NCBI GenBank assembly: GCA_002255905.1
Contig: NKIN01000001.1
Coordinates: 868,001-932,000 of the forward strand
Source of the DNA: Burkholderiales bacterium PBB1
GTDB taxonomy: Bacteria; Pseudomonadota; Gammaproteobacteria; Burkholderiales; Burkholderiaceae_C
DNA: 64,000 bases
Reading direction: 5' to 3'
Shown: one piece after another, positions 49,842 through 62,226 of the stretch
Layout of the letters: the number at the start of each line of letters is the position of its first letter
Position numbering within the stretch: position 1 is the first letter of the stretch
Position numbers and translations under genes: made by a program
The notes under the pieces: generated by a model
Told to the model about the DNA's origin: nothing
What the model saw: only the letters and a program-made list of their open reading frames with translations
Database searches by the model: none

Positions 49842-50873
49842 ATGATTTTTCTGGGCATCGAATCGTCGTGTGACGAAACCGGCGTGGCCCTGATCGAGGC
49901 CGATGCCGGGGGCGTGCCCCGGTTGCGCGGACAGGCGTTGTACAGCCAGATCGACATGCACCGTGCGTACGGCGGTGTCGTGCCCGAACTGGCGTCACGC
50001 GACCACATCCGCCGGGTGCTGCCGCTGACGCGCGAGGTACTGCGCGAGGCGCAGGCCGACCTGCGTGACATCGACATGGTGGCGTACACGCGCGGGCCCG
50101 GGCTGGCGGGGGCGTTGCTGGTGGGCGCAGGCGTCGCGTGTGCGCTGGGCGCGTCGCTGGGCCGACCCGTGCTGGGCGTGCACCATCTTGAAGGGCATCT
50201 GCTGTCGCCCTTCCTCAGTGCCCAGCCACCGACCTTCCCGTTCATCGCCTTGCTGGTGTCCGGGGGACACACGCAGCTCATGCGGGTTGACGACGTCGGT
50301 GCCTACAGCCTGCTTGGTGAGACGATCGACGATGCTGCCGGCGAGGCGTTCGACAAATCGGCCAAGCTGCTGGGGCTGGGATACCCTGGCGGCCCGGCAC
50401 TGGCAGCACTTGCCGCTCACGGCGATCCGACCCGTTTCGATCTGCCGAGACCCATGCTGCGCAGCGGTGACCTGAGCTTTTCGTTTGCAGGACTGAAAAC
50501 GGCGGTGATGGTGACGCTGCGCAAGCTGGGCCCGACGCCTAGCGCGCAGGATCAGGCCGACCTGGCCGCCAGCACGCAGGCGGCCATCGTCGATGTGCTG
50601 GTGCGCAAATCGCTGACCGCCCTGCAGTCAGCCGGACTGGATCGGCTGGTGGTGGCCGGCGGTGTCGGTGCCAACACGCTGCTGAGGGCGCAACTGGGCA
50701 AGCAGGCCGCGCGCCGGCGTTTCAAGCTGCACTATCCGGAATTGGCGCTGTGCACGGACAATGGCGCCATGATCGCGCTGGCCGCTGCCATGCGCTGGCA
50801 ACGGCATGCCGCCGACGCCCGCACGGACCACGACTTCAATGTCCGTCCGCGGTGGCCGCTCGGGGCGGCCTGA
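49842..50873 (+). CDS. tsaD: tRNA threonylcarbamoyladenosine synthase subunit TsaD
   Basis: TsaD transfers threonylcarbamoyl to A37 of tRNAs that read ANN codons. The 343-residue protein has [13 protein letters not shown], the metal-binding [18 protein letters not shown] and the late [12 protein letters not shown]. It is divergent from nasT. Length and motifs are standard. Confidence 0.95.
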   Translation: MIFLGIESSCDETGVALIEADAGGVPRLRGQALYSQIDMHRAYGGVVPELASRDHIRRVLPLTREVLREAQADLRDIDMVAYTRGPGLAGALLVGAGVACALGASLGRPVLGVHHLEGHLLSPFLSAQPPTFPFIALLVSGGHTQLMRVDDVGAYSLLGETIDDAAGEAFDKSAKLLGLGYPGGPALAALAAHGDPTRFDLPRPMLRSGDLSFSFAGLKTAVMVTLRKLGPTPSAQDQADLAASTQAAIVDVLVRKSLTALQSAGLDRLVVAGGVGANTLLRAQLGKQAARRRFKLHYPELALCTDNGAMIALAAAMRWQRHAADARTDHDFNVRPRWPLGAA

Positions 50874-50879
50874 GCGGGC

Positions 50880-50885
50880 TATAAT
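50880..50885 (+). promoter_or_regulatory. -10 box for rpsO
   Basis: A perfect TATAAT lies seven bases after the tsaD stop and about 129 bases before the rpsO start. No good -35 is seen at 17 bases. Confidence 0.5.
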
Positions 50886-50962
50886 CGACTGGCTGAGTGG
50901 GCAGTTTTGCTCTCGGCATTCGCACGGCGCAGGAAGTTCCACCCGCGACCGCAAGTCCACAC

Positions 50963-50998
50963 ATGAAGCCTGCATGCATGGCATGCCACCGGCTTCAT
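50963..50998 (+). promoter_or_regulatory. Two-part hairpin in the rpsO leader
   Basis: ATGAAGCC pairs with GGCTTCAT as an outer eight-base stem, with an inner stem GCATGC/GCATGC. It ends just before the ribosome site AAGAAGGAA. S15 is known to repress its own translation through leader structures, so this is a candidate S15 site. Confidence 0.5.
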
Positions 50999-51013
50999 CA
51001 AGAAGGAAACAGC

Positions 51014-51283
51014 ATGACCGCTACCGTCGCCGAAAAGGCAGAAATCGTCAAGGCGAATGCGCGCAGCGCCAACGACACCGGATCTCCTGAAGTTCAGGTG
51101 GCCCTGTTGACCGCGCGCATCAATGAACTGACGCCGCACTTCAAGACGCACCTGAAAGATCACCACGGACGCCGTGGTTTGCTGAAGATGGTCAACACCC
51201 GCAAGAGCCTGTTGGCCTACCTGAAAGACCGCGACGCAGACCGCTACACCGCACTGATCCAGAAGCTGGGTCTGCGCAAGTAA
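51014..51283 (+). CDS. rpsO: 30S ribosomal protein S15
   Basis: S15 binds 16S rRNA early in small-subunit assembly. The 89-residue protein reads [35 protein letters not shown] and ends [12 protein letters not shown], all standard. AAGGAAA upstream supports the ATG at 51014. It lies upstream of pnp, as in many proteobacteria. Confidence 0.97.
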   Translation: MTATVAEKAEIVKANARSANDTGSPEVQVALLTARINELTPHFKTHLKDHHGRRGLLKMVNTRKSLLAYLKDRDADRYTALIQKLGLRK

Positions 51284-51299
51284 TCTGACCAGCGAAGCA

Positions 51300-51342
51300 A
51301 AGAGCCTGTCTGGGTATCGCCAGCACAGGCTCTTCTCGTTTT
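51300..51342 (+). terminator. Intrinsic terminator after rpsO
   Basis: AAGAGCCTGT pairs perfectly with ACAGGCTCTT, with an inner CTGG/CCAG, followed by CTCGTTTT. It should end most rpsO transcripts before pnp. Confidence 0.85.
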
Positions 51343-51367
51343 GAGCCGGGCATCCAACGATGACGAT

Positions 51368-51413
51368 GTGTCATTCCACAGGCGTTCGTCAGTGAACGTC
51401 GCTGGAATGGCAT
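51368..51413 (+). promoter_or_regulatory. Long stem-loop in the pnp leader
   Basis: TGTCATTCCA pairs with TGGAATGGCA (one G-U pair), and an inner stem GCGTTC/GAACGT continues it. It sits about 70 bases before the pnp ATG. In E. coli a similar leader stem is cut by RNase III and used by PNPase to repress itself, so the same control is likely. Confidence 0.5.
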
Positions 51414-51484
51414 CGCGCCAGGATGCTGCAGCTCTGGGTTCGAAGGCGCCACCCGCAAGGCGCTGATCTCAACCGGAGACACAC

Positions 51485-53614
51485 ATGAGCATGTTCAACA
51501 AAGTCACCAAGACCTTCCAATGGGGCCAACACACCGTCGTGCTGGAAACCGGCGAAATCGCTCGCCAGTCGGGCGGCGCGGTCATCGTCAACATCGAGGA
51601 CACCGTGGTGCTGGCCACCGTGGTGGCCGCCAAGAACGCCAAGCCGGGCCAGGACTTCTTCCCGCTGACCGTCGACTACATCGAGAAGACCTATGCCGCG
51701 GGCAAGATCCCGGGCAGCTTCTTCAAGCGTGAAGGCCGCCCGAGCGAACTCGAAACACTGACCTCGCGGCTGATCGACCGCCCGTTGCGTCCGCTGTTCC
51801 CCGAGGGCTTCTACAACGAGGTGCAGGTCGTCGTCCACGTGATGTCGTTGAACCCCGAAGTCTCGGCCGACATCGCTGCGCTGATCGGTTCCAGCGCCGC
51901 GCTGGCCATCTCCGGCATTCCGTTCGACGGCCCGATCGGTGCGGCGCGCGTGGGCTACATCAACGGCGAGTACGTGCTGAACCCGGGCAAGACGCAGCTG
52001 CTCGATTCGGCGATGGACCTGGTCGTCGCCGGCACGCAGGCCGCGGTGCTGATGGTCGAGTCGGAAGCCAAGCAGCTGAGCGAGGAGATCATGCTCGGCG
52101 GCGTGGTCTTCGGGCACGAGCAAAGCAAGATCGCGATCGCTGCGATCAACGATCTGGTGCGTGACGCCGGCAAGCCGGCGTGGGATTGGACGCCGCCTGC
52201 GAAGGACGAACCGCTGATCGCCAAGGTGGTAGCGCTGGCCGAAGCCCCGCTGCGCGCTGCCTACCAGATCCGCTCGAAGCAGGCCCGTACGCAGGCCACG
52301 CGCGAAGTCACGGCCAATACGCTGGCCGCATTGGCGGCAGACGGTGAAGTCGTCGACAAGGTCAAGGTCGAGAATGTGCTGTTCGACATCGAGGCCAAGA
52401 TCGTGCGCAGCCAGATCCTGTCGGGTGAGCCCCGCATCGACGGCCGCGACACCCGCACCGTGCGCGCCATCGAGATCCGCAACAGCGTGCTGCCGCGCGT
52501 GCACGGCTCTGCGCTGTTCACCCGTGGCGAGACGCAGGCGCTGGTCGCAGCCACGCTCGGTACCGACCGTGATTCGCAGAAGATCGATGCGCTGGCTGGC
52601 GAGTTCAGCGAACACTTCATGCTGCACTACAACATGCCTCCGTTCGCCACCGGCGAAACTGGTCGCGTGGGCACGCCCAAGCGCCGCGAGATCGGCCATG
52701 GCCGCCTTGCCAAGCGCGCACTGGTGGCGGTGCTGCCTGATCGCGCTGACTTCCCGTATTCGATGCGTGTGGTCTCCGAAATCACCGAATCCAATGGCTC
52801 GTCGTCGATGGCGTCGGTGTGCGGTGGCTGCCTGGCGTTGATGGATGCGGGTGTGCCGCTGACGGCGCACGTGGCAGGCATCGCGATGGGCCTGATCAAG
52901 GACGGCAATCGTTTCGCCGTGCTGACCGACATCCTGGGCGACGAGGATCATCTGGGTGACATGGACTTCAAGGTGGCTGGCACCACTGCTGGCGTGACCG
53001 CGCTGCAGATGGACATCAAGATCCAGGGCATCACCAAGGAAATCATGCAGGTCGCACTGGCGCAGGCCAAGGAAGCGCGTCTGCACATCCTGGGCAAGAT
53101 GGTCGAAGCGATGGGCTCGGCGAATACCGAGGTATCGCAGTTCGCGCCGCGTCTGTACACGATGAAGATCAACCCGGAGAAGATCCGCGACGTGATCGGC
53201 AAGGGCGGTGCCACCATCCGCGCGCTGACCGAAGAGACCGGCACCACGATCGACATCGGCGAAGACGGCACGATCACGATCGCCTCCACCGATGCTGACA
53301 AGGCCGCTCAGGCCAAGAAGCGCATCGAGGAAATCACCGCTGAGGTCGAGATCGGCAAGGTCTACGAAGGCCCCATCGTCAAGATCCTGGACTTCGGCGC
53401 CTTGGTCAACCTGTTGCCTGGCAAGGACGGGCTGCTGCACATCAGCCAGATCGCGCACCAGCGCGTCGAGAAGGTCACCGACTTCCTGCAGGAAGGCCAG
53501 ATCGTCAAGGTCAAGGTACTCGAGACCGACGAGAAGGGCCGCGTCAAGCTGTCGATGAAGGCACTGATCGATCGTGATCAGCAGCCAGCGCCGGTGGCCA
53601 ACTCGCAGGAGTGA
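51485..53614 (+). CDS. pnp: Polyribonucleotide nucleotidyltransferase (PNPase)
   Basis: PNPase degrades RNA from the 3' end by phosphorolysis. The 709-residue protein has two RNase PH domains (the second with [20 protein letters not shown]), a KH domain ([15 protein letters not shown]) and a C-terminal S1 domain ([20 protein letters not shown]). Length and order are normal. Confidence 0.97.
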   Translation: MSMFNKVTKTFQWGQHTVVLETGEIARQSGGAVIVNIEDTVVLATVVAAKNAKPGQDFFPLTVDYIEKTYAAGKIPGSFFKREGRPSELETLTSRLIDRPLRPLFPEGFYNEVQVVVHVMSLNPEVSADIAALIGSSAALAISGIPFDGPIGAARVGYINGEYVLNPGKTQLLDSAMDLVVAGTQAAVLMVESEAKQLSEEIMLGGVVFGHEQSKIAIAAINDLVRDAGKPAWDWTPPAKDEPLIAKVVALAEAPLRAAYQIRSKQARTQATREVTANTLAALAADGEVVDKVKVENVLFDIEAKIVRSQILSGEPRIDGRDTRTVRAIEIRNSVLPRVHGSALFTRGETQALVAATLGTDRDSQKIDALAGEFSEHFMLHYNMPPFATGETGRVGTPKRREIGHGRLAKRALVAVLPDRADFPYSMRVVSEITESNGSSSMASVCGGCLALMDAGVPLTAHVAGIAMGLIKDGNRFAVLTDILGDEDHLGDMDFKVAGTTAGVTALQMDIKIQGITKEIMQVALAQAKEARLHILGKMVEAMGSANTEVSQFAPRLYTMKINPEKIRDVIGKGGATIRALTEETGTTIDIGEDGTITIASTDADKAAQAKKRIEEITAEVEIGKVYEGPIVKILDFGALVNLLPGKDGLLHISQIAHQRVEKVTDFLQEGQIVKVKVLETDEKGRVKLSMKALIDRDQQPAPVANSQE

Positions 53615-53638
53615 GCGCTACGCACTGAGTCGCGTGCG

Positions 53639-53664
53639 CCGGGCCCGGGTGATCCAGGGCCCGG
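53639..53664 (+). terminator. GC-rich hairpin after pnp
   Basis: CCGGGCCC and GGGCCCGG form a perfect eight-base stem with a ten-base loop, followed by AAGTCTTG. The U-run is weak, so termination may be partial. Confidence 0.45.
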
Positions 53665-53730
53665 AAGTCTTGCCGCGCAGGCTTGTGCGCTGATGGAATC
53701 GAATCAACACGTCGGAAAGCTGGTGCTCTC

Positions 53731-54540
53731 ATGGTGAGTTCCGCGAACGCACACGCGGCTGCAGGCAGGCGTCCGTTGGTGGTCGGCAACTGGAAGATGA
53801 ACGGCACGCGGGTCAGCTGCGTGGAACTGCTGGCCGGGCTGCGCGCGGCCGGGCCGTTCGACGCCGAAGTCAGTGTCTGCTGCCCGTTTCCTTACCTGGC
53901 CGATGTGGCGTTGTCGCTCCAGGGCAGCGGCATCGGCTGGGGTGCGCAGGACTGCTCTCAGCACGAGCCAGGCGCCTACACCGGCGAAGTGGCGGCGGTC
54001 ATGCTGGCCGAGTTTGGCTGTCGTCACGTGATCGTCGGGCACTCAGAGCGCCGCTTGCACCATGCAGAATCCGACACGCTGGTGGCCGACAAGGCCCGTC
54101 TGGCGCTGTCTCATGGTCTGACACCCATCGTCTGCGTGGGCGAAACGCGTGCCGAGCGCGATGCAGGTTCCACCGAACTGGTGGTGAAGCGTCAGTTGTC
54201 GGCGGTGATCCACACGCTGGGCCACTGCGTCTCGCAGATCGTCGTGGCGTATGAGCCCGTCTGGGCGATCGGTACCGGCCTGACCGCGACGCCGCAACAG
54301 GCGCAGGCGGTGCACGCGGTCTTGAGGGCGCAGCTGCTGGCTGCCAGCACCCGCGCGGGCGAAATGCGGCTTCTGTATGGCGGCAGCGTCAATGCGGGCA
54401 ACGCGCAGGAGCTGTTTGCGCAACCCGACATCGACGGCGCCTTGGTGGGTGGGGCATCCCTCAAGGTCGCGGATTTTTCTGCCATTTGTCGCGCGGCGTC
54501 TCACGTCGCGCTGGGTTCTATTGGAAAGTCGAGAACATGA
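53731..54540 (+). CDS. tpiA: Triosephosphate isomerase
   Basis: TpiA interconverts dihydroxyacetone phosphate and glyceraldehyde 3-phosphate. The 269-residue protein has the catalytic Lys in VVGNWKMNG, His in VIVGHSERR, Glu in VAYEPVWAIGTG and the phosphate loop LYGGSVNAGN. The extra N-terminal residues (VSSANAHAAAGRR) make the exact start uncertain; 53731 is the best ATG. It overlaps secG by four bases. Confidence 0.95.
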   Translation: MVSSANAHAAAGRRPLVVGNWKMNGTRVSCVELLAGLRAAGPFDAEVSVCCPFPYLADVALSLQGSGIGWGAQDCSQHEPGAYTGEVAAVMLAEFGCRHVIVGHSERRLHHAESDTLVADKARLALSHGLTPIVCVGETRAERDAGSTELVVKRQLSAVIHTLGHCVSQIVVAYEPVWAIGTGLTATPQQAQAVHAVLRAQLLAASTRAGEMRLLYGGSVNAGNAQELFAQPDIDGALVGGASLKVADFSAICRAASHVALGSIGKSRT

Positions 54541-54950
54541 ACTTGCTGTTGAATGTGGTGGTGATCATTCAGATCCTGGCGGCGCTGGCGATGATCGGTC
54601 TCGTGCTCGTGCAGCATGGCAAGGGCGCGGACATGGGCGCGTCGTTCGGCAGTGGTGCCTCGGGCAGCCTGTTCGGTGCGACCGGCAGCGCCAACTTCCT
54701 GTCCCGCTCGACAGCGGTCTGTGCGGCCATCTTTTTCTCGTGCACCCTGATGCTGGCGTACCTGTCGAACGATCGCTCGCGCGGTCCCGCCGGGAGCGTG
54801 CTGGACCGCCCGGCGATCGCAGCGCCCGCGTCGGCTCCGGCCACGGGTGCTGCCACGCAGATTCCAGGCGCTGCCGGCGGCCTGTCTGCACCATCGGTTG
54901 CATCTCCCGAGCCTGTGGCTTCTGGTGCGGCTGCCATACCGAGCAAGTAG
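54537..54950 (+). CDS. secG: Preprotein translocase subunit SecG
   Basis: SecG joins SecYE in the inner membrane. The 137-residue protein has two helices (LLNVVVIIQILAALAMIGLV and AVCAAIFFSCTLMLAYL) joined by a Gly/Ser-rich cytoplasmic loop with the family motif GKGADMGASFGSGASGSLFG. The Ala/Pro-rich C-terminal tail is typical of betaproteobacteria. The ATGA overlap with tpiA fixes the start. Confidence 0.95.
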   Translation: MNLLLNVVVIIQILAALAMIGLVLVQHGKGADMGASFGSGASGSLFGATGSANFLSRSTAVCAAIFFSCTLMLAYLSNDRSRGPAGSVLDRPAIAAPASAPATGAATQIPGAAGGLSAPSVASPEPVASGAAAIPSK

Positions 54951-55085
54951 GCTGAAGCTCACTGCATGAGCTTCACATCGGCGGGTCGTTCGAACGCCGG
55001 AATGGCTGGGTTTTGAGGGTAAACTTTAGGGCTGTGCTGGGGTCCGTTTCCTCGCGAATCCAGAGTGACAGCACGGTGCGAGCGA

Positions 55086-55170
55086 GCCGACGTGGTGAAA
55101 TTGGTAGACACGCTATCTTGAGGGGGTAGTGGCGAAAGCTGTGCGAGTTCGAGTCTCGCCGTCGGCACCA
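55086..55170 (+). tRNA. tRNA-Leu (anticodon GAG)
   Basis: The acceptor arms GCCGACG and CGTCGGC pair fully and the CCA end is encoded. The anticodon stem CTATC/GGTAG holds the loop TTGAGGG, which gives anticodon GAG. A long variable arm and the T-arm GCGAGTTCGAGTCTCGC complete a class II tRNA. It reads CUC and CUU leucine codons. Placement after secG is also seen in E. coli (leuU). Confidence 0.96.
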
Positions 55171-55178
55171 GAATTTCG

Positions 55179-55196
55179 GAGTGGATCAAGCCACTC
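55179..55196 (+). terminator. Short hairpin after tRNA-Leu
   Basis: GAGTGG and CCACTC form a six-base stem around ATCAAG, nine bases after the tRNA. No strong U-run follows, so it could be a processing or weak termination signal before nuoA. Confidence 0.3.
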
Positions 55197-55229
55197 GCTT
55201 CAGCGACCAAGAAGGTAATCAAGGGCGTC

Positions 55230-55589
55230 ATGGATCTGCAGCCATATTTGCCAGTGATCCTGTTCATACTGGTGGGTGTGTTGGTGGGGGTGTTGCCCCA
55301 GGTCCTTGGTTTCGTGCTTGGTCCCAGCCGCCCGGATGCGGCAAAAAATTCCCCATACGAATGCGGCTTCGAGGCCTTCGAAGACGCCCGCATGAAGTTC
55401 GATGTGCGCTACTACCTGGTGGCCATCCTGTTCATCCTGTTCGACCTCGAAATCGCCTTCCTTTTCCCGTGGGCGGTGTCATTGCGCGAGATCGGCATGG
55501 CGGGCTTCTGGTCGATGATGCTGTTCCTCGGCATCCTGGTTGTCGGCTTCGCCTACGAATGGAAAAAAGGGGCGCTCGATTGGGAATGA
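55230..55589 (+). CDS. nuoA: NADH-quinone oxidoreductase subunit A
   Basis: NuoA is a small membrane subunit of Complex I. The 119-residue protein has three helices and the conserved [22 protein letters not shown]-type loop between the first and second. It is the first gene of the nuo operon; AGGG lies six bases before the ATG. Confidence 0.96.
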   Translation: MDLQPYLPVILFILVGVLVGVLPQVLGFVLGPSRPDAAKNSPYECGFEAFEDARMKFDVRYYLVAILFILFDLEIAFLFPWAVSLREIGMAGFWSMMLFLGILVVGFAYEWKKGALDWE

Positions 55590-55592
55590 ACG

Positions 55593-56069
55593 ATGGGCAT
55601 TGAGGGCGTCCTCAAGGAAGGCTTCGTCACGACGAGCCTGGACAGCGTGATCAACTGGTCCAAGACCGGCTCGCTGTGGCCGATGACCTTCGGGCTCGCC
55701 TGTTGCGCGGTGGAGATGATGCATGCGGGTGCTGCGCGTTACGACATCGACCGTTTTGGCATGTTGTTCCGACCCAGCCCGCGTCAAAGCGATCTGATGA
55801 TCGTTGCCGGCACCCTGTGCAACAAGATGGCGCCGGCGCTGCGCAAGGTCTACGACCAGATGGCAGAACCGCGCTGGGTGCTCAGCATGGGCTCCTGTGC
55901 CAATGGTGGCGGCTACTACCACTACAGTTATTCGGTGGTGCGCGGCTGTGATCGCATCGTGCCCGTCGATGTCTACGTGCCCGGATGCCCGCCCACGGCT
56001 GAAGCGCTTCTGTACGGAATCCTGCAACTGCAGGCCAAGATCCGCCGTGAAAACACCATCGCTCGCTGA
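55593..56069 (+). CDS. nuoB: NADH-quinone oxidoreductase subunit B
   Basis: NuoB holds the N2 [4Fe-4S] cluster, the last before quinone. The 158-residue protein has the adjacent cysteines in [12 protein letters not shown], and the others in [12 protein letters not shown] and [12 protein letters not shown]. It starts three bases after nuoA. Confidence 0.97.
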   Translation: MGIEGVLKEGFVTTSLDSVINWSKTGSLWPMTFGLACCAVEMMHAGAARYDIDRFGMLFRPSPRQSDLMIVAGTLCNKMAPALRKVYDQMAEPRWVLSMGSCANGGGYYHYSYSVVRGCDRIVPVDVYVPGCPPTAEALLYGILQLQAKIRRENTIAR

Positions 56070-56093
56070 TCGGCGCTTCCGGCGACACACCCC

Positions 56094-56690
56094 ATGACTC
56101 ATCTCGAAGTGCTCCAGCAAGCCGTTGAGGCCGCACTGGGCTCACGGCTGAAGGCGCTGTCCGTCCTTCGCGGCGAGATCACGATCACGGTCGCTCCGAC
56201 CGATTACCTTGAGGCAGCGCGTGTGCTGCGCGATCACCCGACGCTGCGTTTCGAGCAACTCATCGACCTGTGCGGCGTCGACTATTCCGAATACCGTGAC
56301 CAGGCCTGGGACGGTCCGCGTTTTTGCGTGGTATCGCATCTGCTGTCAGTCAGCCAGAACTGGCGCTTGCGGCTGAAGGTGTTCTGTGCCGACGACGACG
56401 TGCCGGTGATCTCCTCCTTGAACGAGGTCTGGAGTTCGGCGAACTGGTTCGAGCGCGAAGCCTTCGACCTGTACGGCATCATCTTCGAGGGTCACCTCGA
56501 TCTGCGCCGCATCCTCACCGATTACGGATTCATCGGTCACCCTTTCCGCAAGGACTTCCCGACGTCGGGCCACGTCGAGATGCGCTACGACCCCGAAAGG
56601 AAGCGCGTGATCTACCAGCCCATCACGATCGAGCCACGCGACATCACGCCGCGGATCATTCGTGAAGACAACTACGGTGGATTGAAATGA
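56094..56690 (+). CDS. nuoC: NADH-quinone oxidoreductase subunit C
   Basis: NuoC is a peripheral-arm subunit without cofactors. The 198-residue protein has the signature [24 protein letters not shown] and GHPFRKDFP. It is a separate gene here, unlike the nuoCD fusion of E. coli. Confidence 0.96.
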   Translation: MTHLEVLQQAVEAALGSRLKALSVLRGEITITVAPTDYLEAARVLRDHPTLRFEQLIDLCGVDYSEYRDQAWDGPRFCVVSHLLSVSQNWRLRLKVFCADDDVPVISSLNEVWSSANWFEREAFDLYGIIFEGHLDLRRILTDYGFIGHPFRKDFPTSGHVEMRYDPERKRVIYQPITIEPRDITPRIIREDNYGGLK

Positions 56691-56726
56691 CGATCAGCCC
56701 GTTGCGGCTGTCCGTGAGCAACTGAC

Positions 56727-57980
56727 ATGGCCGACATCAAGAACTACACCTTGAACTTCGGCCCGCAGCATCCTGCGGCACACGGGGTGCTGCGTCTGGT
56801 GCTCGAGCTCGACGGCGAGGTCATCCAGCGCGCCGACCCCCACATCGGCCTGCTGCACCGCGCGACCGAGAAGCTCGCCGAGAGCAAGACCTACATCCAG
56901 TCGCTGCCGTACATGGACCGCCTCGACTACGTGTCGATGATGTGCAACGAGCATGCGTACTGCCTGGCGATCGAACGGCTGCTGGGTGTCGACGTGCCGG
57001 TGCGTGCGCAGTACATCCGCGTGATGTTCAGCGAGATCACGCGGCTGATGAACCACCTGATGTGGCTGGGGGCGCACGGTCTCGATTGCGGTGCGATGAA
57101 CATCTTCATCTACTGCTTCCGCGAGCGCGAAGATCTGTTCGACATGTACGAGGCCGCGTCGGGCGCGCGCATGCATGCGGCGTACATCCGTCCGGGTGGC
57201 GTCTACCGCGATCTGCCCGACACGATGCCGCAGTACAAGGCCTCGAAGGTCCGCAACGCGAAGGTGATGTCGGCGCTGAACGACAACCGCCAGGGTTCGC
57301 TGCTCGACTTCATCGAAGACTTCACGAAGCGGTTCCCGAAGTGCGTCGATGACTATGAAACGCTGCTCACCGACAACCGCATCTGGAAGCAGCGCACGGT
57401 CGGCATCGGCGTCGTGTCGCCGGAGCGCGCGCTGAACTTGGGCTTCAGCGGTCCGATGCTGCGGGGCTCGGGCATCGAGTGGGATCTGCGCAAGAAGCAG
57501 CCCTACGACATCTATGAACATCTGGACTTCGACATTCCGGTGGGTGTCAACGGCGACACCTACGACCGCTACCTGGTGCGCATCGAGGAGATGCGCCAGT
57601 CGAACCGGCTGATCCAGCAGTGCGTGGCCTGGCTGCGCGCGAATCCGGGCCCGGTGATCACTTCGAACCACAAAGTGGCCCCACCTTCGCGCGTCGACAT
57701 GAAGTCGAGCATGGAAGAGCTGATCCACCACTTCAAGCTGTTCACCGAAGGTTTCCACGTGCCCGTGGGTGAAGCCTACGCAGCGGTGGAGCATCCGAAG
57801 GGTGAGTTCGGGATCTACATCGTCAGCGATGGCGCGAACAAGCCTTATCGCCTGAAGATTCGCGCCCCTGGTTTCGCGCACCTGGCCGCCCTCGATGAAA
57901 TGGCGCGCGGCCACATGATCGCTGACGCGGTGGCGGTCATCGGCACGATGGACATCGTTTTCGGAGAGATCGACCGGTGA
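56727..57980 (+). CDS. nuoD: NADH-quinone oxidoreductase subunit D
   Basis: NuoD forms the quinone pocket with NuoB. The 417-residue protein has the family start [20 protein letters not shown], the HRGTEKL-like RATEKLAE, and the C-terminal DIVFGEIDR. Its TGA overlaps the GTG start of nuoE. Confidence 0.97.
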   Translation: MADIKNYTLNFGPQHPAAHGVLRLVLELDGEVIQRADPHIGLLHRATEKLAESKTYIQSLPYMDRLDYVSMMCNEHAYCLAIERLLGVDVPVRAQYIRVMFSEITRLMNHLMWLGAHGLDCGAMNIFIYCFREREDLFDMYEAASGARMHAAYIRPGGVYRDLPDTMPQYKASKVRNAKVMSALNDNRQGSLLDFIEDFTKRFPKCVDDYETLLTDNRIWKQRTVGIGVVSPERALNLGFSGPMLRGSGIEWDLRKKQPYDIYEHLDFDIPVGVNGDTYDRYLVRIEEMRQSNRLIQQCVAWLRANPGPVITSNHKVAPPSRVDMKSSMEELIHHFKLFTEGFHVPVGEAYAAVEHPKGEFGIYIVSDGANKPYRLKIRAPGFAHLAALDEMARGHMIADAVAVIGTMDIVFGEIDR

Positions 57981-58498
57981 GTGATTCCGTGCAATCGTCT
58001 GCCCTGTTTCCGGCGGCCATGCTCGAGCGTTTCGCGCGCGAAGTGGCCAAGTACCCGGCCGATCAGAAGCAGTCTGCGGTCATGGCGTGTCTGTCGATCG
58101 TGCAGCAGGAGCAGGGTCACATCTCTGCTGAAACCGAGAAGGGCGTGGCCGAGTACCTGGGCATGCCGCCGATCGCAGTGCACGAGGTCACCACTTTCTA
58201 CAACATGTACAACCAGCGGCCGGTGGGGCGCTTCAAGATCAATGTCTGCACCAACCTGCCGTGCCAGTTGCGCGACGGGCAAAAGGCGTTGCAACACCTG
58301 TGCAGCAAGTTGGGCATCGAGGAAGGTGACACCACCGCCGACGGCCTGATCACCTTGCAGCAAAGCGAATGCCTGGGCGCCTGCGCCGATGCACCGGTGC
58401 TGCTGGTCAACGACCGCACGATGTGCAGCTTCATGAGCCACGAGCGGCTGGACGCACTGGTGGATGTCCTCCAGTCGCAACCCGACGTGTCCCGATGA
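57977..58498 (+). CDS. nuoE: NADH-quinone oxidoreductase subunit E
   Basis: NuoE carries the [2Fe-2S] cluster N1a. The 173-residue thioredoxin-fold protein has cysteines in [12 protein letters not shown] and [11 protein letters not shown]. Translation starts at a GTG that overlaps the nuoD stop (GTGA). Confidence 0.96.
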   Translation: MSDSVQSSALFPAAMLERFAREVAKYPADQKQSAVMACLSIVQQEQGHISAETEKGVAEYLGMPPIAVHEVTTFYNMYNQRPVGRFKINVCTNLPCQLRDGQKALQHLCSKLGIEEGDTTADGLITLQQSECLGACADAPVLLVNDRTMCSFMSHERLDALVDVLQSQPDVSR

Positions 58499-58516
58499 GC
58501 TGTTCAGGGGCTTGCC

Positions 58517-59860
<1,344 letters not shown>

Positions 59861-59881
59861 GTTGACGCCCAGCAGCGCGCC

Positions 59882-62218
59882 ATGATTGAAATCCAGCTCG
59901 ATGGTCAGAAGGTCGAGGTTGCCGAGGGCAGCATGGTCATGCATGCCGCGGACAAGCTCGGCACGTACATCCCCCACTTCTGCTATCACAAGAAGCTGAG
60001 CATCGCGGCCAACTGCCGCATGTGCCTGGTCGATGTCGAGAAGGCACCGAAGCCGATGCCGGCCTGCGCAACGCCCGTGACGCAAGGCATGATCGTGCGC
60101 ACCAACAGCCCCAAGGCGATGCAGGCGCAGCAGGTGGTGATGGAGTTTCTGCTGATCAACCACCCGTTGGACTGTCCCATTTGCGACCAGGGCGGCGAAT
60201 GCCAGCTGCAGGACCTCGCCGTGGGCTACGGCGGATCGGCCTCGCGCTATCAGGAAGAAAAGCGCGTGGTCTTCCACAAGGACGTCGGCCCGCTGATTTC
60301 GATGGAGGAAATGAGCCGCTGCATCCACTGCACCCGCTGCGTGCGCTTCGGTCAGGAAGTGGCCGGCGTGATGGAGCTGGGCATGATCCATCGCGGCGAG
60401 CATTCCGAGATCACCACCGTCGTTGGCGACACGATCGACTCCGAGCTGTCGGGCAACATGATCGACGTGTGCCCGGTCGGCGCGCTGACCAGCAAGCCTT
60501 TCCGCTACAGCGCCCGCACGTGGGAGCTGTCGCGCCGCAAGTCGGTGTCACCCCACGACAGCACGGGCGCCAACCTGATCGTGCAGGTCAAGTCGGGCAA
60601 GGTGATGCGCGTCGTGCCTCTGGAAAACGAAGACGTCAACGAATGCTGGATCGCCGATCGCGATCGTTTTTCCTACGAGGCGGTCAACAGCGAATTGCGT
60701 CTGACGACGCCGATGATCAAGCAGGGCGGCGAATGGAAGTCGACCGACTGGGCGACCGCGCTGAACTACGTGGCCCAGGGCCTGGCCCAGATCAAGGCCG
60801 AACATGGGGCGGCGAGCATCGGTGCGCTGGGATCAGCCCACAGCACCGTCGAGGAACTGCACCTTCTGTCCAAGCTGGTGCGCGGGCTGGGCAGCGACAA
60901 CATCGACCACCGCCTGCGCCACGCTGATTTTTCTCGGCCTGGCCCTGGTGTGCGCTGGCTGGGCACCTCGATCGCCACGCTGTCCACGCTGCAGCGTGTG
61001 CTGGTCGTCGGCTCGTTCCTGCGCAAGGACCACCCGCTGTTCGCTCAGCGGCTGCGGCAAGCTGCACGCCGCGGCGCTCGCATACACAGCCTGCAGGCAG
61101 TTCACGACGACTGGCTGATGCCCATCGCCAACGCCCTGACCGCAGCGCCCAGCGGCTGGGTGGCGGCGCTGGTCGAGATCGCCGCTGCGGTGGCCTTGGC
61201 GAAGGACGTGGCACCCCCTGTCGCCCTGGGCTCGGGCGCCGAGCCGTCGGCCCAGGCTCAAGCCATTGCCGCGTCACTGCTGTCCGGCGAGCGCAAGGCC
61301 ATCCTGCTCGGCAACGCGGCAGTTCAGCACCCTGAAGCTTCCAGCCTGATGGCTCTGGCGCAATGGATCGGCGAGCACACCGGTGCCTCTGTCGGCGACC
61401 TCACGGCCGACGCCAACACCGTGGGTGCCCAGCTCGTGGGCGCGCAGCCCGCAGGCAGTGGTTTCAATGCAGCGCAGATGCTGGGCGGTGCGCTCAAGGC
61501 CTGCCTGCTACTGAATGTTGAACCCGATCGCGACACCGCGAACCCGGCCGCCGCGGTGGCTGCGCTGCAAGGTGCCGAGATGGTCGTCGCGCTGACCTCG
61601 TTCCGCGACGCGGCGCTCGACTGCGCCGATGTGCTGTTGCCGATCGCGCCTTTCACCGAAACCTCGGGCACTTTCGTCAACGCCGAAGGCCGGGTGCAAA
61701 GCTTCCACGGCGTGGTCAAACCGCTGGGCGAAACCCGGCCGGCGTGGAAAGTGCTGCGCGTACTGGCCAATGCGCTGAAGCTTCCTGGCTTCGACTTCGA
61801 AACCTCCGAAGAAGTGCGCGCCGAAGCGCTGGGCGATGTGTCTGCCATCCCGACCCGGTTGAGCAACCGCGTCGACGTGCCCGCCGTGTTGCGTCATGCG
61901 GGTGATGCCTCAGCGGGGCTCGAGCGCATCGCCGATGTGCCGATCTACGAAACCGACCCCCTGGTGCGGCGCGCGACGGCGCTGCGCTTGACTGCCGACG
62001 CCCGTTCGGTTTTCGCGGGAATTCCGCCTGCGCTGTGGACGCAACTGGGTCTGCATGAGGGTGACACCGTCAGGGTGTCACAAGGCTTGGCCACCGCCGA
62101 TTTGCCAGCGCGTCTGGACCGCACGCTGGCGGCCAACGCAGTGCGCGTGCCATCAGGTACGGCACAGACCCGCACGCTCGGCGCCATGTTCGGCGCCGTC
62201 ACTGTCGCCAAGGGCTGA
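59882..62218 (+). CDS. nuoG: NADH-quinone oxidoreductase subunit G
   Basis: NuoG carries several clusters of the electron wire. The 778-residue protein has the N-terminal [2Fe-2S] ligands ([19 protein letters not shown]), the [18 protein letters not shown] motif, [14 protein letters not shown] and [16 protein letters not shown] molybdopterin-oxidoreductase-like half without the cofactor follows. The C-terminal half is Ala-rich and poorly conserved. Confidence 0.96.
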   Translation: MIEIQLDGQKVEVAEGSMVMHAADKLGTYIPHFCYHKKLSIAANCRMCLVDVEKAPKPMPACATPVTQGMIVRTNSPKAMQAQQVVMEFLLINHPLDCPICDQGGECQLQDLAVGYGGSASRYQEEKRVVFHKDVGPLISMEEMSRCIHCTRCVRFGQEVAGVMELGMIHRGEHSEITTVVGDTIDSELSGNMIDVCPVGALTSKPFRYSARTWELSRRKSVSPHDSTGANLIVQVKSGKVMRVVPLENEDVNECWIADRDRFSYEAVNSELRLTTPMIKQGGEWKSTDWATALNYVAQGLAQIKAEHGAASIGALGSAHSTVEELHLLSKLVRGLGSDNIDHRLRHADFSRPGPGVRWLGTSIATLSTLQRVLVVGSFLRKDHPLFAQRLRQAARRGARIHSLQAVHDDWLMPIANALTAAPSGWVAALVEIAAAVALAKDVAPPVALGSGAEPSAQAQAIAASLLSGERKAILLGNAAVQHPEASSLMALAQWIGEHTGASVGDLTADANTVGAQLVGAQPAGSGFNAAQMLGGALKACLLLNVEPDRDTANPAAAVAALQGAEMVVALTSFRDAALDCADVLLPIAPFTETSGTFVNAEGRVQSFHGVVKPLGETRPAWKVLRVLANALKLPGFDFETSEEVRAEALGDVSAIPTRLSNRVDVPAVLRHAGDASAGLERIADVPIYETDPLVRRATALRLTADARSVFAGIPPALWTQLGLHEGDTVRVSQGLATADLPARLDRTLAANAVRVPSGTAQTRTLGAMFGAVTVAKG

Positions 62219-62226
62219 ACGCGATC

